Positions 43,992 through 52,945 of a stretch of 64,000 nucleotides of DNA are shown here, piece after piece. Numbering within the stretch: the stretch's first letter is position 1; every line of letters begins with the position of its first letter. The DNA is from Bordetella parapertussis. Its GTDB lineage: Bacteria; Pseudomonadota; Gammaproteobacteria; Burkholderiales; SG8-41. Both the position numbers and the translations under genes were made by a program. The notes below the pieces were generated by a model. The model had not been told where the DNA came from and searched no databases. It worked only from the letters and a program-made list of their open reading frames with translations. The stretch spans positions 62,001 through 126,000 of the forward strand of contig CAMDRT010000007.1 in the NCBI GenBank assembly GCA_945906815.1, read 5' to 3'.

Positions 43992-46478
43992 CTAAAAGCG
44001 CGTCAAATAAACCACACTGATCTGGTTGGCCACGTAACGAAAAGCGGGTGCCACGAAACTCGTTGACTGGGTCGGCGCGGAGTGCGCGCGCCGCCAGGAA
44101 ATATCCAACGAGTCGCGCGGGCCGAACCCCAGGTTGTAGCCCACGCTTCCGATCCAGGTTTTCGCATCGATTCGGTAATTCGTGAAGCCCGCTCCAAACA
44201 CGTCATCCTGTGTCAAGACCTTGGCAATATCCAGATTCGCCAGCGTCGGGCGCCCGGTGGACACAATATCGCCACGGCGATATTCACCACCCACATACAC
44301 AGCGCCATCCTTGTGCAGCGCATAGTCGATATTCAAGCGCGCCGAATTGTGCTTGCCTTCGAACACGGCGCTTTTCGCATGGCGAATCTCGTGCGTCAGT
44401 GCGCCAAATACCGTCAGGCTTTCACTCAAAGGCTTTACTATCGACGCCCCCACGGAATAGCGATGGCCATCGCGCTGGGACGAATCAAACCGTTCAAGCA
44501 GCGCCTTGCCAAACAGCGCCAGCGTTGATGCGGTCAATTCCGCCGAGGTGCGGTACTGCAGCTCGCCCCCAACGCCGCCTGAAACACGGCTCAGTCCTTC
44601 GTAATGACGAAATTTCTCGCCGCCTATATTCGCTGTTGTCATCATCCGCATATGGTCAGTGATGGGGAAAAACCAGTTCCTGCTGACGTTGGCACTGAAC
44701 GCCTGATCCCACAGAACGTCCGCACGATTGCTCGCGCGATTGACGTTATCGTCGTACACGTAGCCCGCATCAACGTTGAGTTCCAGCGGCTTTGTGAATG
44801 CAGCCTCCGCCAAACCATATAAATCTGGTTTGAGCGATTTGCCATCAAACGTCATCTGCAGCAGCAGGCGTAAGGTCTGGCTCTTGCTTTGCGATGACGC
44901 GTAATTCAACTGGTAATCGACACCCAGGGACAGGCCATTGCGCAAAATAAAGTCGCTGCCGAGACCGATCACCAATGTGCCGTGATCCAGATTACCTGTC
45001 CCTACCGCATAACGCGGCCCCGTAGCCAGTTGATCGGCGTAAGCAACCGATGCCAGACCATCACCCTGGGAATCGTAACGGTACTCCGTGCGCACGCGCG
45101 GCACCACCCAACCGAAGCCTGCCTCGTGTGCGGATTCGGCGCGTAATCCCAGAGCGCCCTGATAGCTGCGCTGGTTTTGTGTGAAATAGGTTAACGCGTT
45201 CAATCCGGCGCCAGACTCGGTCGCTAGCTTGAGTCGGTCCGCAGCGAAATCGACACGCCCATAGGGAGACCACAGCATGCCATTGCCGCGATGCTCGTAA
45301 CCCGCTATCAATGCGCCAAAAAACTGGCGGCCAGTTCGATTGGCGTGGGCAAAATCAGCGGCAGCCGGCACCAAGCGATCACTGTCAAATCGCAGTGAAC
45401 CCGCGCCAAGCACGCCGTCAATAAAGGTATGGTTGGTGGGCTGGTAACTGCCGTACGCCGCCACCGAATAACCGTCGGCGCGGCTGCGAGTGCCGTCCGT
45501 TCCGATGGCCGTGCGATCATGCGCAAATCCCAGCCCGGCGCCCAGCACCAGTTTTTGGGTGACGCGGTAGTCCACGCCCGCGCTAACGCCGCTGGTAGTG
45601 AAATCCAGTGCACTGCGGTTCGCCGTGGCATCGCGCGTGCCAAAGCTCATATTGCCGTCCATCCAATAGCCGAGACCGGATCCAGTGCTGGTGGCGCTGT
45701 CGGCACGCCGCGTGCCCACCGACAATTGCGCAAGGTTGAAGGAACGGCTCGTCGCCGGTGTGCCCTCATCGAATAAGGCTAACCGTAGCGGCGGCTCCAG
45801 GGCAGCGGAAGTTCGCGCATCCGTGTTGCCGGATGGGGCTGCATTACGAGTCGTCTGCGCGCCGTTAGCCTCAGGGTTAGGCGCAGGGGCGACACGGTGC
45901 AATGATTCAAGCCGCCGCTGAAAATTTGAAATCTGTGTCCGTGCAAAGCGCTGCGCCGTCTCATTCTGTGCGCCGAGTAGCCCAACTACACTGGCGTCCC
46001 GGCCTGGCTCAGGGCGGCCCAGCACAGTTGCCGTTACCGTCCCCGGTGCCGAAGCGCCGCCTGCGTCAATGACAAGATAGGTGAACGTGTCCTGACCGAA
46101 AAAATTATTGCGTGGCGTATAAGTCACTGACGTGCCGCTCGCTGAGGCCGTGCCAAACTTCGGCTGACTGACAATAGTCACACCGGTTATGCCCGCTCCG
46201 GTGATGAACGGCACAAAATTGACGCTGACCGCTGCATTTAACTGTGCTGTGATCGTCGCTGGGCCTGCCACGGCAGCAAGGGCCTGCGAAGTCCCCGCAA
46301 GCAAGCCGACCATAACCGCAATGGTCTGGGTTGTGCTACGCAACCGCTCCAGGAATTGCCCGGTAATCCCGCAGAGGAGGGCTTTCGCGGCCGCGACCAA
46401 GACCAGACCGGCAGCGCCGAGGCTTGGTGCAGCCGTGCCGGGTGTCTCATCGCCTGTAAACGCTGAAATTGTTGACAT
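43992..46478 (-). CDS. Double beta-barrel outer-membrane protein (autotransporter-type barrel plus second barrel)
   Basis: About 828 residues. Long N-terminal hydrophobic region ending SQALA/AVAGP, then one cadherin-like repeat (VSQPKFGTASASGTSVTYTP, FGQDTFTYLVIDAGG), a helical segment (RFARTQISNFQRRLESLHR) of the kind preceding autotransporter barrels, an autotransporter-type barrel (about 265-540: LGYWMDGNMSFGTR, LVLGAGLGFAHD), and a second barrel (about 555-828: LNVDAGYVYDDNVNRASNRA, RYSVGASIVKPLSESLTVFG) ending in YLTRF with the terminal Phe used by the BAM machinery. A start at 46508 is possible, but only ATG 46478 has a GGGGA upstream. Two barrels in one chain is unusual. Confidence 0.8.
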   Translation of the reverse strand: MSTISAFTGDETPGTAAPSLGAAGLVLVAAAKALLCGITGQFLERLRSTTQTIAVMVGLLAGTSQALAAVAGPATITAQLNAAVSVNFVPFITGAGITGVTIVSQPKFGTASASGTSVTYTPRNNFFGQDTFTYLVIDAGGASAPGTVTATVLGRPEPGRDASVVGLLGAQNETAQRFARTQISNFQRRLESLHRVAPAPNPEANGAQTTRNAAPSGNTDARTSAALEPPLRLALFDEGTPATSRSFNLAQLSVGTRRADSATSTGSGLGYWMDGNMSFGTRDATANRSALDFTTSGVSAGVDYRVTQKLVLGAGLGFAHDRTAIGTDGTRSRADGYSVAAYGSYQPTNHTFIDGVLGAGSLRFDSDRLVPAAADFAHANRTGRQFFGALIAGYEHRGNGMLWSPYGRVDFAADRLKLATESGAGLNALTYFTQNQRSYQGALGLRAESAHEAGFGWVVPRVRTEYRYDSQGDGLASVAYADQLATGPRYAVGTGNLDHGTLVIGLGSDFILRNGLSLGVDYQLNYASSQSKSQTLRLLLQMTFDGKSLKPDLYGLAEAAFTKPLELNVDAGYVYDDNVNRASNRADVLWDQAFSANVSRNWFFPITDHMRMMTTANIGGEKFRHYEGLSRVSGGVGGELQYRTSAELTASTLALFGKALLERFDSSQRDGHRYSVGASIVKPLSESLTVFGALTHEIRHAKSAVFEGKHNSARLNIDYALHKDGAVYVGGEYRRGDIVSTGRPTLANLDIAKVLTQDDVFGAGFTNYRIDAKTWIGSVGYNLGFGPRDSLDISWRRAHSAPTQSTSFVAPAFRYVANQISVVYLTRF

Positions 46479-46835
46479 GCTTTTAGCGTCCCCATCCCTG
46501 TAAATCATGCTTAAACTGGTTCACGCTGTATGCACTGTGAGCCGCAATCCTATTGGTATCGAGCCTACGGGTAATTTGTTATTACTTTCTGGCAGTCTGT
46601 CGGACTTGCCTTGAATGTCGAGGAGCCCACTATCCTGGATGATGGATTTTAAGTGCGATTATGCATTATAGGTACTTTTCACCTGCTACCGCCGCAACTT
46701 GGACGCGATGCGGCCATGCGTTTCAAATTCCACGCGAGGCAAACCAGCATCCACTCCCCGCTGACCTGGATCAGTGCGCGCAAAGAGAATTGCCGAAAGC
46801 CCAGCACCCTGGCCTGTACCTTGAACGTTTCCAAC

Positions 46836-46880
46836 ATGTGCAGCCACACGCAGTCGGAGTACGCGCGTACGCTAATGTAG
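46836..46880 (+). pseudogene. Remnant of a YejF-like ATPase gene end
   Basis: Codons reading CSHTQSEYARTLM then TAG match the end of YejF (VFHNTQSEYTRTLM); 9 of 11 residues agree and most base differences are synonymous. No ATPase motifs precede it. The rest of the 474-bp gap 46479-46952 holds no recognisable gene. Confidence 0.5.
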
Positions 46881-46952
46881 GCAAGTGTGGATTGAAGAAA
46901 CGCAAAGAGGTGCTGATGCACCCCTTTATGGTTACCAGCATGTCTCCACAAG

Positions 46953-48488
46953 CTACCGATTTTGAATCGTCACCACCGGCTTGACGTAAGCCGCTGTGCG
47001 TGCAACGGGCTTTGACGCCGCAACGGGTTGGCGCAGCGGCGCGCGCACTGTCACGCGCTGCACGGGTGTGGCGGGAGTGCGGCGCACACCGCCGCGGTTG
47101 ACGGCCACGCCGCGCGTGTAGACCGGGCGCATAGCCGCCGCCATCAGTGTGGTGGCAGTGGGAATGTCCGCCAGTACCGGATGCAGGTCGTCGCGATTGG
47201 GCACCATCAGCGTTTGGCCGGTGGTGATGTGGCGGCGGCCGCCGATGCCATTTAGATTATTCAATTCGACCACCGAGATGCTGTATTTCGCGGCGATGGT
47301 TTCCGCGCGCTCTCCGGCGTTTACCCGGTGCGTTTTCATCGATACCAACGGCTTGTCGGCATATTGATCCATGTGGGCCATGAACGCTGATACTTTGTGC
47401 AGGGGCAGCACTATCGTTTCGGCGCTGTCGGCGTTGATCACGGGTTTGTTGTGCGCCGGATTGAGAAATTTAAACTCGTCTACCGACATGCCGGCAAAGC
47501 GTGCGGCCAGCGTCACGTCGATGTGACGGCGCACGGTAATTACTTCAAAATACGGCGCATTGGGCACCAGCGCCAGCGTCAAGCCAAAGCGCTCCGGATG
47601 GGCGATAATATTTTTAACCGCCATCAGCTTGGGTACATAGTTGCGCGTCTCGGCGGGCATATTGGCAGCGGCGATTCCAGCGTAATCGGTGGGCAGCCCG
47701 CGCGCTTGATTGCGCTCTATTGCGCGTTGCACCGCGCCTTCGCCCCAGTTGTACGCGGCGAGCGCCAGTTCCCAGTCGTTGAACATGCGATACAGGGTTT
47801 GCAGATAATCGAGTGCGGCGCCGGTGGCGGCAATCACGTCGCGGCGGCCGTCGTACCACCAGTTTTGCTTGAGTCCGTAGGTCTTGCCGGTGGCGGGTAT
47901 GAACTGCCAGATGCCGGAAGCATGCGCGCTGGAATAGGCCACCGGGTTGTAGGCCGATTCGATCATCGGCAGCAGTGCGATCTCCAGCGGCATGCCGCGG
48001 CGTTCGACTTCGTTGGCGATGTGGTACAGGAAGTGCCCGCTGTTATCGATCATGCGCGCGAAATATTCGGGGCGGCTGGCATAATACTTTTCCCAGTCGG
48101 TGACCAATGCATGGTGCGCGGTATGCATCTGAAAGCCGTCGCGCACGCGCTGCCACACATCAAGCGGGGCAACTGCTGCAACCGCTGCAACCGCTGGCAC
48201 GGGGGCACGGGGTGCGGCAGTACGGCGTGGCGCTACAGCGCGGTGGGCGGGTATTTCTGCAGCCGCTTCCATTCCCGCTGCCGTGGCTGGCATGAGCGCT
48301 TCGGGTAACAGCGTGGGTGCGGTGGGCAGCGGCGCCGTCGCGTGGTCTATCGTGGGCGCCGGCCATTCGACGGTAGTGGTACTGGCGGTGTGTAGTCCTG
48401 GGGTGTGAGTGCCACCCATTTGCGCGCAACCCGCGTTGAAGAGAGCTACCACCAGCAACCACTGCGTGTTACGCACGGGTCGTATCAT
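46953..48488 (-). CDS. mltD: Membrane-bound lytic transglycosylase D, MltD-like
   Basis: 511-residue lipoprotein that cleaves peptidoglycan glycan strands to anhydromuropeptides. Lipobox LFNAGC, then a Pro/Ala-rich linker, the family 1E SLT domain (about 125-290) with catalytic Glu in LLPMIESAYNP and ASGIWQFIPATGKTYGL, and one LysM (about 395-440: VNAGERAETIAAKYSISVVELNNLNGIG). Family members often carry more LysM repeats, so this one is short in that respect. ATG 48488 is preferred because GGGAGGAAGG lies just upstream. It is divergent from the methyltransferase-rnhA-dnaQ genes, as usual, though gloB is missing. Confidence 0.93.
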   Translation of the reverse strand: MIRPVRNTQWLLVVALFNAGCAQMGGTHTPGLHTASTTTVEWPAPTIDHATAPLPTAPTLLPEALMPATAAGMEAAAEIPAHRAVAPRRTAAPRAPVPAVAAVAAVAPLDVWQRVRDGFQMHTAHHALVTDWEKYYASRPEYFARMIDNSGHFLYHIANEVERRGMPLEIALLPMIESAYNPVAYSSAHASGIWQFIPATGKTYGLKQNWWYDGRRDVIAATGAALDYLQTLYRMFNDWELALAAYNWGEGAVQRAIERNQARGLPTDYAGIAAANMPAETRNYVPKLMAVKNIIAHPERFGLTLALVPNAPYFEVITVRRHIDVTLAARFAGMSVDEFKFLNPAHNKPVINADSAETIVLPLHKVSAFMAHMDQYADKPLVSMKTHRVNAGERAETIAAKYSISVVELNNLNGIGGRRHITTGQTLMVPNRDDLHPVLADIPTATTLMAAAMRPVYTRGVAVNRGGVRRTPATPVQRVTVRAPLRQPVAASKPVARTAAYVKPVVTIQNR

Positions 48489-48820
48489 TATCCTTCCTCC
48501 CCTCAAATTAACTGCCGCATGGTAGCGTGGGAGCGCTAGGGCGTCAAGTTAAAAATATCTGTAAAATCAAATGCTTATAGTGATTTTTTAATGCGCCAGT
48601 GCAAGTGGATTTAGATGGCTGAAGAAATCACGAGCGCGCCTTGTGCCGACCCAGAGTTTTTTTCTTGCGCTCTGGTGCTGGTCACTACAGGATGGGCATC
48701 GCGGCGCGTTCCACCGCGATGCTTGTCGGCAGCGCTGGCACGTGCACGGCGCAGCAAGGCTGTGATTACCCATCCATCAATCTATTTTTGTAGCCCAATT
48801 ATTTGATTTAAACTCGACGC
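48489..48820. other. Divergent intergenic region without a clear gene
   Basis: Holds the promoters of mltD and of the methyltransferase unit. An AT-rich stretch (48550-48592) and a CCAGAG/CTCTGG hairpin with a seven-T loop (48650-48675) are visible. A 63-codon frame at 48615-48806 has no family resemblance. gloB, which often sits here in related gene orders, is absent. Confidence 0.5.
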
Positions 48821-49672
48821 GTGTCAATCGAAACGCCTATTTCCGTCCATGCCGGCGCTGCGGCATGGCTGCAAACGCCGCTGGGGCAGTATCTGCTGGC
48901 GCGTGAGCGCGCCTACATCGACAAAACCGTGGCCGATATCTTTGGCTACAACGCGTTGCAGATAGGCTGGCCGGCATTGGACTTGCTGCGTGCCAACCGC
49001 ATGCCGTTACGGGCCACTGTTGATCCTCTTGCGCCTGCGTGCCTGCGTGCGGATGGCGCCGAACTGCCGGTGATCAGCGCCAGTGTCGATCTGGTATTGC
49101 TGCCGCATGTGCTTGAATTCTCGGATAAGCCGCATCAGATCCTGCGCGAAGTCGAGCGCGTGCTGGTGCCGGAGGGACACCTGGTGGTGAGCTGTTTCAA
49201 CCCGGTCAGCCTGTGGGGCGCGTGGCACGCCTTCGCTCAACGCGACAGATACCCGTGGCGCGGGCGTTTTATTCATCTCATGCGCTTGAAAGACTGGCTG
49301 GCTTTGCTGGGTTTTGAAGTGGCGGGCGGTGCGATGGGCTGTTATGTGCCGCCGTGTGCGAGCGAAAAATGGTTGGCACGCTTTCAGTTCATGGAGTCCG
49401 CCGGCGACCGCTGGTGGCCGATCAGCGGCGCAGTGACTTTTCTGCACGCCGTAAAGCGCGTGCGTGGCATGCGGGTAATCACACCACACTGGTCCCAGCC
49501 GCAGCGCAGGAAACAGCTCGCTACCGTGCCGCAAAAACAGGAAGATCAACTCGCCGCGCGCGGCGCCGCTCCAGTAGAGCGTGGGGCGTTGAGTGTTGGG
49601 AGTGGAATCGCCAGCATGCCACGGTCCACGCTCAACGCTCAACGCCCAACGCTAAAGGGCAAAGGCGAGTAA
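48821..49672 (+). CDS. SAM-dependent methyltransferase (class I, type 11)
   Basis: 283-residue protein of the family located next to rnhA in many proteobacteria (YafS-like). Segments include [48 protein letters not shown] (motif after the SAM site) and [15 protein letters not shown]. The usual GxGxG SAM loop is weak, as in its relatives. Starts at GTG 48821 with no strong ribosome binding site. The last 35 codons run through an inverted repeat (49579-49652) and encode a low-complexity tail, so the original end was probably earlier. It ends overlapping rnhA (TAATG). Methyl acceptor unknown. Confidence 0.85.
   Translation: MSIETPISVHAGAAAWLQTPLGQYLLARERAYIDKTVADIFGYNALQIGWPALDLLRANRMPLRATVDPLAPACLRADGAELPVISASVDLVLLPHVLEFSDKPHQILREVERVLVPEGHLVVSCFNPVSLWGAWHAFAQRDRYPWRGRFIHLMRLKDWLALLGFEVAGGAMGCYVPPCASEKWLARFQFMESAGDRWWPISGAVTFLHAVKRVRGMRVITPHWSQPQRRKQLATVPQKQEDQLAARGAAPVERGALSVGSGIASMPRSTLNAQRPTLKGKGE
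49579..49652. repeat. Hairpin made of GCGTTGAG-type tandem units, inside a gene end
   Basis: Left arm GCGTGGGGCGTTGAGTGTTG then GGAGTGG; right arm CCACGCTCAACGCTCAACGC then CCAACGC. The arms are built from repeated 8-nt units and pair almost fully. It lies in the 3' end of the methyltransferase gene, giving it an extra tail. Confidence 0.7.
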
Positions 49673-50115
49673 TGAGCAGCATGGTGCAAATTTATACCGA
49701 CGGCGCGTGCAAAGGAAACCCTGGCATCGGCGGCTGGGGTGTCTGGCTCAAAGTGGGCGATCAGGAAAAAGAATTGTTTGGCGGCGAGGCGCACACCACC
49801 AACAATCGCATGGAGCTCACAGCGGTGATCCGCGCCCTGGAAGCGTTAAAGCGCCGCTGCACGGTGCAGTTGCACACCGATTCCAAATATGTGCAGCAGG
49901 GCATCACCGCCTGGATACACGGCTGGAAGAAAAACGGCTGGCGCACGGCCGACAAAAAGCCGGTTAAGAACGACGATCTATGGAAACAACTCGACCAGCT
50001 CGCGCAGCAGCACGATATCCAATGGCTGTGGGTCAAAGGCCACGCCGGACACCAGGGCAATGAACGTGCAGATCAGTTGGCGAACCGCGGGGTGGAGTCG
50101 GTAGGGAAAGTTTAG
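49672..50115 (+). CDS. rnhA: Ribonuclease HI
   Basis: Degrades RNA in RNA-DNA hybrids in the cytoplasm. The 147-residue protein shows all four catalytic acids at the same numbers as E. coli: Asp10 ([11 protein letters not shown]), Glu48 (NNRMELTAV), Asp70 (LHTDSKYV) and Asp134 ([12 protein letters not shown]), plus the basic handle helix [16 protein letters not shown]. This numbering supports ATG 49672, which overlaps the methyltransferase stop (TAATG). dnaQ follows after a hairpin repeat, the conserved rnhA-dnaQ order. Confidence 0.97.
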   Translation: MSSMVQIYTDGACKGNPGIGGWGVWLKVGDQEKELFGGEAHTTNNRMELTAVIRALEALKRRCTVQLHTDSKYVQQGITAWIHGWKKNGWRTADKKPVKNDDLWKQLDQLAQQHDIQWLWVKGHAGHQGNERADQLANRGVESVGKV

Positions 50116-50181
50116 AGTTCAGAGTTGGGCGTTGAGAGTCCACCCGCGTGCGCCTACTCCCAACTCCGAACTCCGAACTCT
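50114..50181. repeat. Hairpin made of GAGTTCG-type tandem units between rnhA and dnaQ
   Basis: Left arm AGAGTTCAGAGTTGGGCGTT then GAGAGT; right arm ACTCCCAACTCCGAACTCCG then AACTCT. The arms match over most of 26 bp. Could end or attenuate transcription between the two genes. Confidence 0.7.
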
Positions 50182-50201
50182 CTACTCTCCACAAAAAAGA
50201 C

Positions 50202-50894
50202 ATGCGCCAAATCATTCTCGACACTGAAACCACTGGCCTTGATCCAGCGCTGGGCAATCGTATTATCGAAATCGGCGGCGTGGAGATTGTGAACCGGCAA
50301 CCGACCGGCAAACATTTTCACTGCTACATCAATCCCGAGCGCGAGAGCGAGGCAGGCGCGCTGCAGGTGCATGGCATCCGCAGTGAATTTCTCGCGGCCA
50401 AGCCGAAGTTTCGCGACATCGCGCGTGAATTTCTGGATTACGTTGCCGGCGCTGAATTGGTGATACACAACGCGCCTTTTGATATCGCGTTCTTGAATCA
50501 CGAGCTGCGCCTGCTCGACATGAAACCGATGAAGGAATACTGCCCGGACGTGATCGACACCCTGAGGCAGGCGCGCGAGCTGCATCCCGGCAAACGCAAC
50601 ACCCTCGATGCGCTGTGTGAACGTTATCAGGTTGACAACGCGGGTCGCACCTTGCATGGCGCGCTGCTTGACGCGCAACTGCTGGCCGAGGTTTATCTCG
50701 CCATGACGCGAGGACAAAACAGCCTGCTGATCGATGCCGCGCCTGCCGCCACAGCGCCGCTTGAAATTCACGCGCGCGAGCAGGTTTCTATTCTGGTGCT
50801 ACAGGCCACTGTCGAAGAACTCGCTGCGCACCAGCAGCAACTGGCGGATATCGATAAAGCCAGTGGCGGCAAGTGCGCGTGGAAAAGCTTGTAA
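50202..50894 (+). CDS. dnaQ: DNA polymerase III epsilon subunit (proofreading exonuclease)
   Basis: 3'-5' exonuclease of the replicase core. The 230-residue protein has Exo I DTETTG (Asp7, Glu9), Exo II in VIHNAPFDIAFLNHEL and Exo III in TLHGALLDAQLLAEVY with His and Asp, then a short C-terminal tail that binds the polymerase alpha subunit. ATG 50202 is chosen by family alignment; the upstream extension lies in the hairpin repeat. An AAAAAAGA stretch rather than a strong ribosome binding site precedes it. Confidence 0.97.
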   Translation: MRQIILDTETTGLDPALGNRIIEIGGVEIVNRQPTGKHFHCYINPERESEAGALQVHGIRSEFLAAKPKFRDIAREFLDYVAGAELVIHNAPFDIAFLNHELRLLDMKPMKEYCPDVIDTLRQARELHPGKRNTLDALCERYQVDNAGRTLHGALLDAQLLAEVYLAMTRGQNSLLIDAAPAATAPLEIHAREQVSILVLQATVEELAAHQQQLADIDKASGGKCAWKSL

Positions 50895-50909
50895 AAACAA
50901 ATAGTTATA

Positions 50910-51986
50910 TTACGACAACAGTTGCAACAACTGATCAAACGCCTGCGCAAACTGTTTAACACCGTCGGCCTGCAGTGCTTCCCCGGCCTGCTGCAAGTCG
51001 ATGCCGGCGGCGGCTAGCGCCTCGCAATGCGCTTGCGCTTGGTGGGTTCCGCACTCGAGTGTGGCGGCGGCTTTGCCGTGATCGCGAAACGCGGCGAGTG
51101 TGGCATCAGGCACCGTGTTGACGGTGTCCGTGCCTATCAATGACTCAACGTAGATGACGTCGCTGTAGGCTGAGTTCTTGGTGCCGGTGCTGGCCCACAG
51201 CATGAATTGTGGTTGAGCGCCGCGCGCGGCAAGGGGCGCAAAGGTGCTGGAGTTAAAGGTTTTTTGATAGTCCCGATACGCCAGTTTTGCCAGTGCAACG
51301 CCGGCTTTTCCGCGCAGTAACAACGCCGCGCCGCCGATGCCGTCTAGTTGTTTGTCGATGAGGGTATCGACACGGCTTAAAAACAAACTCGCAACAGATT
51401 TGACCGGACGCGGATCGCCACCGGCGTCTACCAGTCGTTGCAGGCCACGTATATAGGCCTGGGCTACCGCATGCACATGCGCGAGCGAGAACATCAAAGT
51501 GACATTGACCGAGCAGCCATGCGCGATCAGTTCTTCGATGGCTTGCAGCCCGGCAGCGGTCGCCGGTACTTTAATCAGCAGATTTTCGCGTTGCACCGCG
51601 GCTTTGAGCCGCAATCCCGCCGTAACCGTGCCTGCGGCGTCGTGCGCGAGCGCGGGTGAAACTTCGAGGCTGACATAGCCATCGCGTCCGTGGGTGCGCC
51701 GGTACTCGGGCTGCATCAAATCGCAGGCGGCCTGTATGTCGGGAATGACCAGCGCCTCATACTGCGGCTCGGCGGGTGTTTTCGCCGCTTTCAACCGCCG
51801 CATGTCGTCACGATAGTAAGGGCTTTCGCTGATGGCCTTGAAAAAAATCGCCGGATTGGAAGTGACGCCGCTGACGCCGTCATCGCTGATCAGCCGTTGC
51901 AGGCCGCCTTCCAGCAGCAGTGTGCGCGACAGATTGTCGAGCCAGATGCTCTGCCCGAGTTGTTTGGTTTGCCGAAGAGAATTCAT
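50910..51986 (-). CDS. tal: Transaldolase
   Basis: Pentose phosphate pathway enzyme moving a three-carbon dihydroxyacetone unit between sugar phosphates. The 358-residue length and pattern fit the longer TIGR00876-like (mycobacterial-type) subgroup: QSIWLDNLSR, GVSGVTSNPAIF, SLEVSPALAHDA and the Schiff-base lysine in ENLLIKVPAT. Its minus-strand start overlaps the nudC stop by one base, so the two genes form a unit. It converges on dnaQ with a 15-bp gap. Confidence 0.94.
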   Translation of the reverse strand: MNSLRQTKQLGQSIWLDNLSRTLLLEGGLQRLISDDGVSGVTSNPAIFFKAISESPYYRDDMRRLKAAKTPAEPQYEALVIPDIQAACDLMQPEYRRTHGRDGYVSLEVSPALAHDAAGTVTAGLRLKAAVQRENLLIKVPATAAGLQAIEELIAHGCSVNVTLMFSLAHVHAVAQAYIRGLQRLVDAGGDPRPVKSVASLFLSRVDTLIDKQLDGIGGAALLLRGKAGVALAKLAYRDYQKTFNSSTFAPLAARGAQPQFMLWASTGTKNSAYSDVIYVESLIGTDTVNTVPDATLAAFRDHGKAAATLECGTHQAQAHCEALAAAGIDLQQAGEALQADGVKQFAQAFDQLLQLLS

Positions 51987-52822
51987 CAGATCCTGGGTAT
52001 TTTTTTCAGTTCTGCCGCGATGGTGTTGATCATGCGCCGTGAAATGCTGATGCCCGGCGGCAGGTTCGGCATTTCATCCACATCGAAAAACGCCGCTTCC
52101 TCGATTTCAACGCCATCGGGTGTGACCGCGCCACCGGCATATTCGGCGGTGAATGCGATCATCAGGTTATTGGGAAAAGGCCACGGCTGACTGCCGAAGT
52201 AACGGAGGTTTTTGATTTCGACGCCGACTTCTTCACGGGTTTCGCGTATCACCGTCGATTCCAGCGTCTCGCCGGGCTCGACAAACCCTGCCAGCGCGGA
52301 ATAACGCGTGTTGCCCCAGCCGACTTTACGCGCCAGCAAAAGTTTGCGCCCATGCGTGATCAGGATCATGATCACCGGCGCTACCGGCGGGTAACTGGTA
52401 CGCTTGCACGGCACGCAGATGCGCGCACGTTCATTTTCGCGTGGCACGGTTTCGCCGCCGCAACGCCCGCAGTATCGATGGTTGCGGTTCCACTCGAGGA
52501 TTTGAATCGCACGGCCGGAGACGCCGGCGAGTGTGTCATCCAGGTGGCCGAGTAGGTCGCGCAACCCCAGCATCGCATGGCCGTTGGGCGCAGTCTGCGC
52601 CGTGGCAAGCTCTGCGGCGTAGCAATGCTCGCCGCCGTAAGTGCCGAGGTAGTGTTCCTGCAGTGTTTCAAGGCCGTGGTCGGCGGGATGCGCGCAGGTG
52701 AGCGGCACCGCGCGCTCGTCGATCATGCGCACCATCACGCGCCCGCTTTCAAAGGCGAACCATAATGCGCTGCTGCTACGTGTTTCCGGTGCTTTGAAAT
52801 GCGGGAGATATTCTTTGCTCAT
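51986..52822 (-). CDS. nudC: NAD(+) diphosphatase / RNA deNADding Nudix hydrolase, NudC-like
   Basis: 278-residue Nudix enzyme that splits NADH and removes NAD caps from RNA. It has the zinc ribbon (CGRCG and CVPCKR, residues about 118-137), the Nudix box GFVEPGETLESTVIRETREEVGVEI and the NudC-specific SQPWPFPNN motif. All catalytic glutamates are present. First gene of a two-gene unit with tal; the divergent peroxidase gene begins 123 bp away. Confidence 0.95.
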   Translation of the reverse strand: MSKEYLPHFKAPETRSSSALWFAFESGRVMVRMIDERAVPLTCAHPADHGLETLQEHYLGTYGGEHCYAAELATAQTAPNGHAMLGLRDLLGHLDDTLAGVSGRAIQILEWNRNHRYCGRCGGETVPRENERARICVPCKRTSYPPVAPVIMILITHGRKLLLARKVGWGNTRYSALAGFVEPGETLESTVIRETREEVGVEIKNLRYFGSQPWPFPNNLMIAFTAEYAGGAVTPDGVEIEEAAFFDVDEMPNLPPGISISRRMINTIAAELKKIPRI

Positions 52823-52945
52823 GTTGAATCCTGATGATCTGCATTAAGGGGCCGATCTGTTTGCGGCCGCTACGACAGCGGATTTTCGCCGATTTAATGC
52901 CATAATCCAACTCTGTTTTATGTCATGGTGTGCGACTTCCCTTGA

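Noticed and set aside
48615..48806. 63-codon frame between mltD and the methyltransferase
   Set aside because: Composition and lack of a ribosome binding site argue for chance; nothing similar is known to me.
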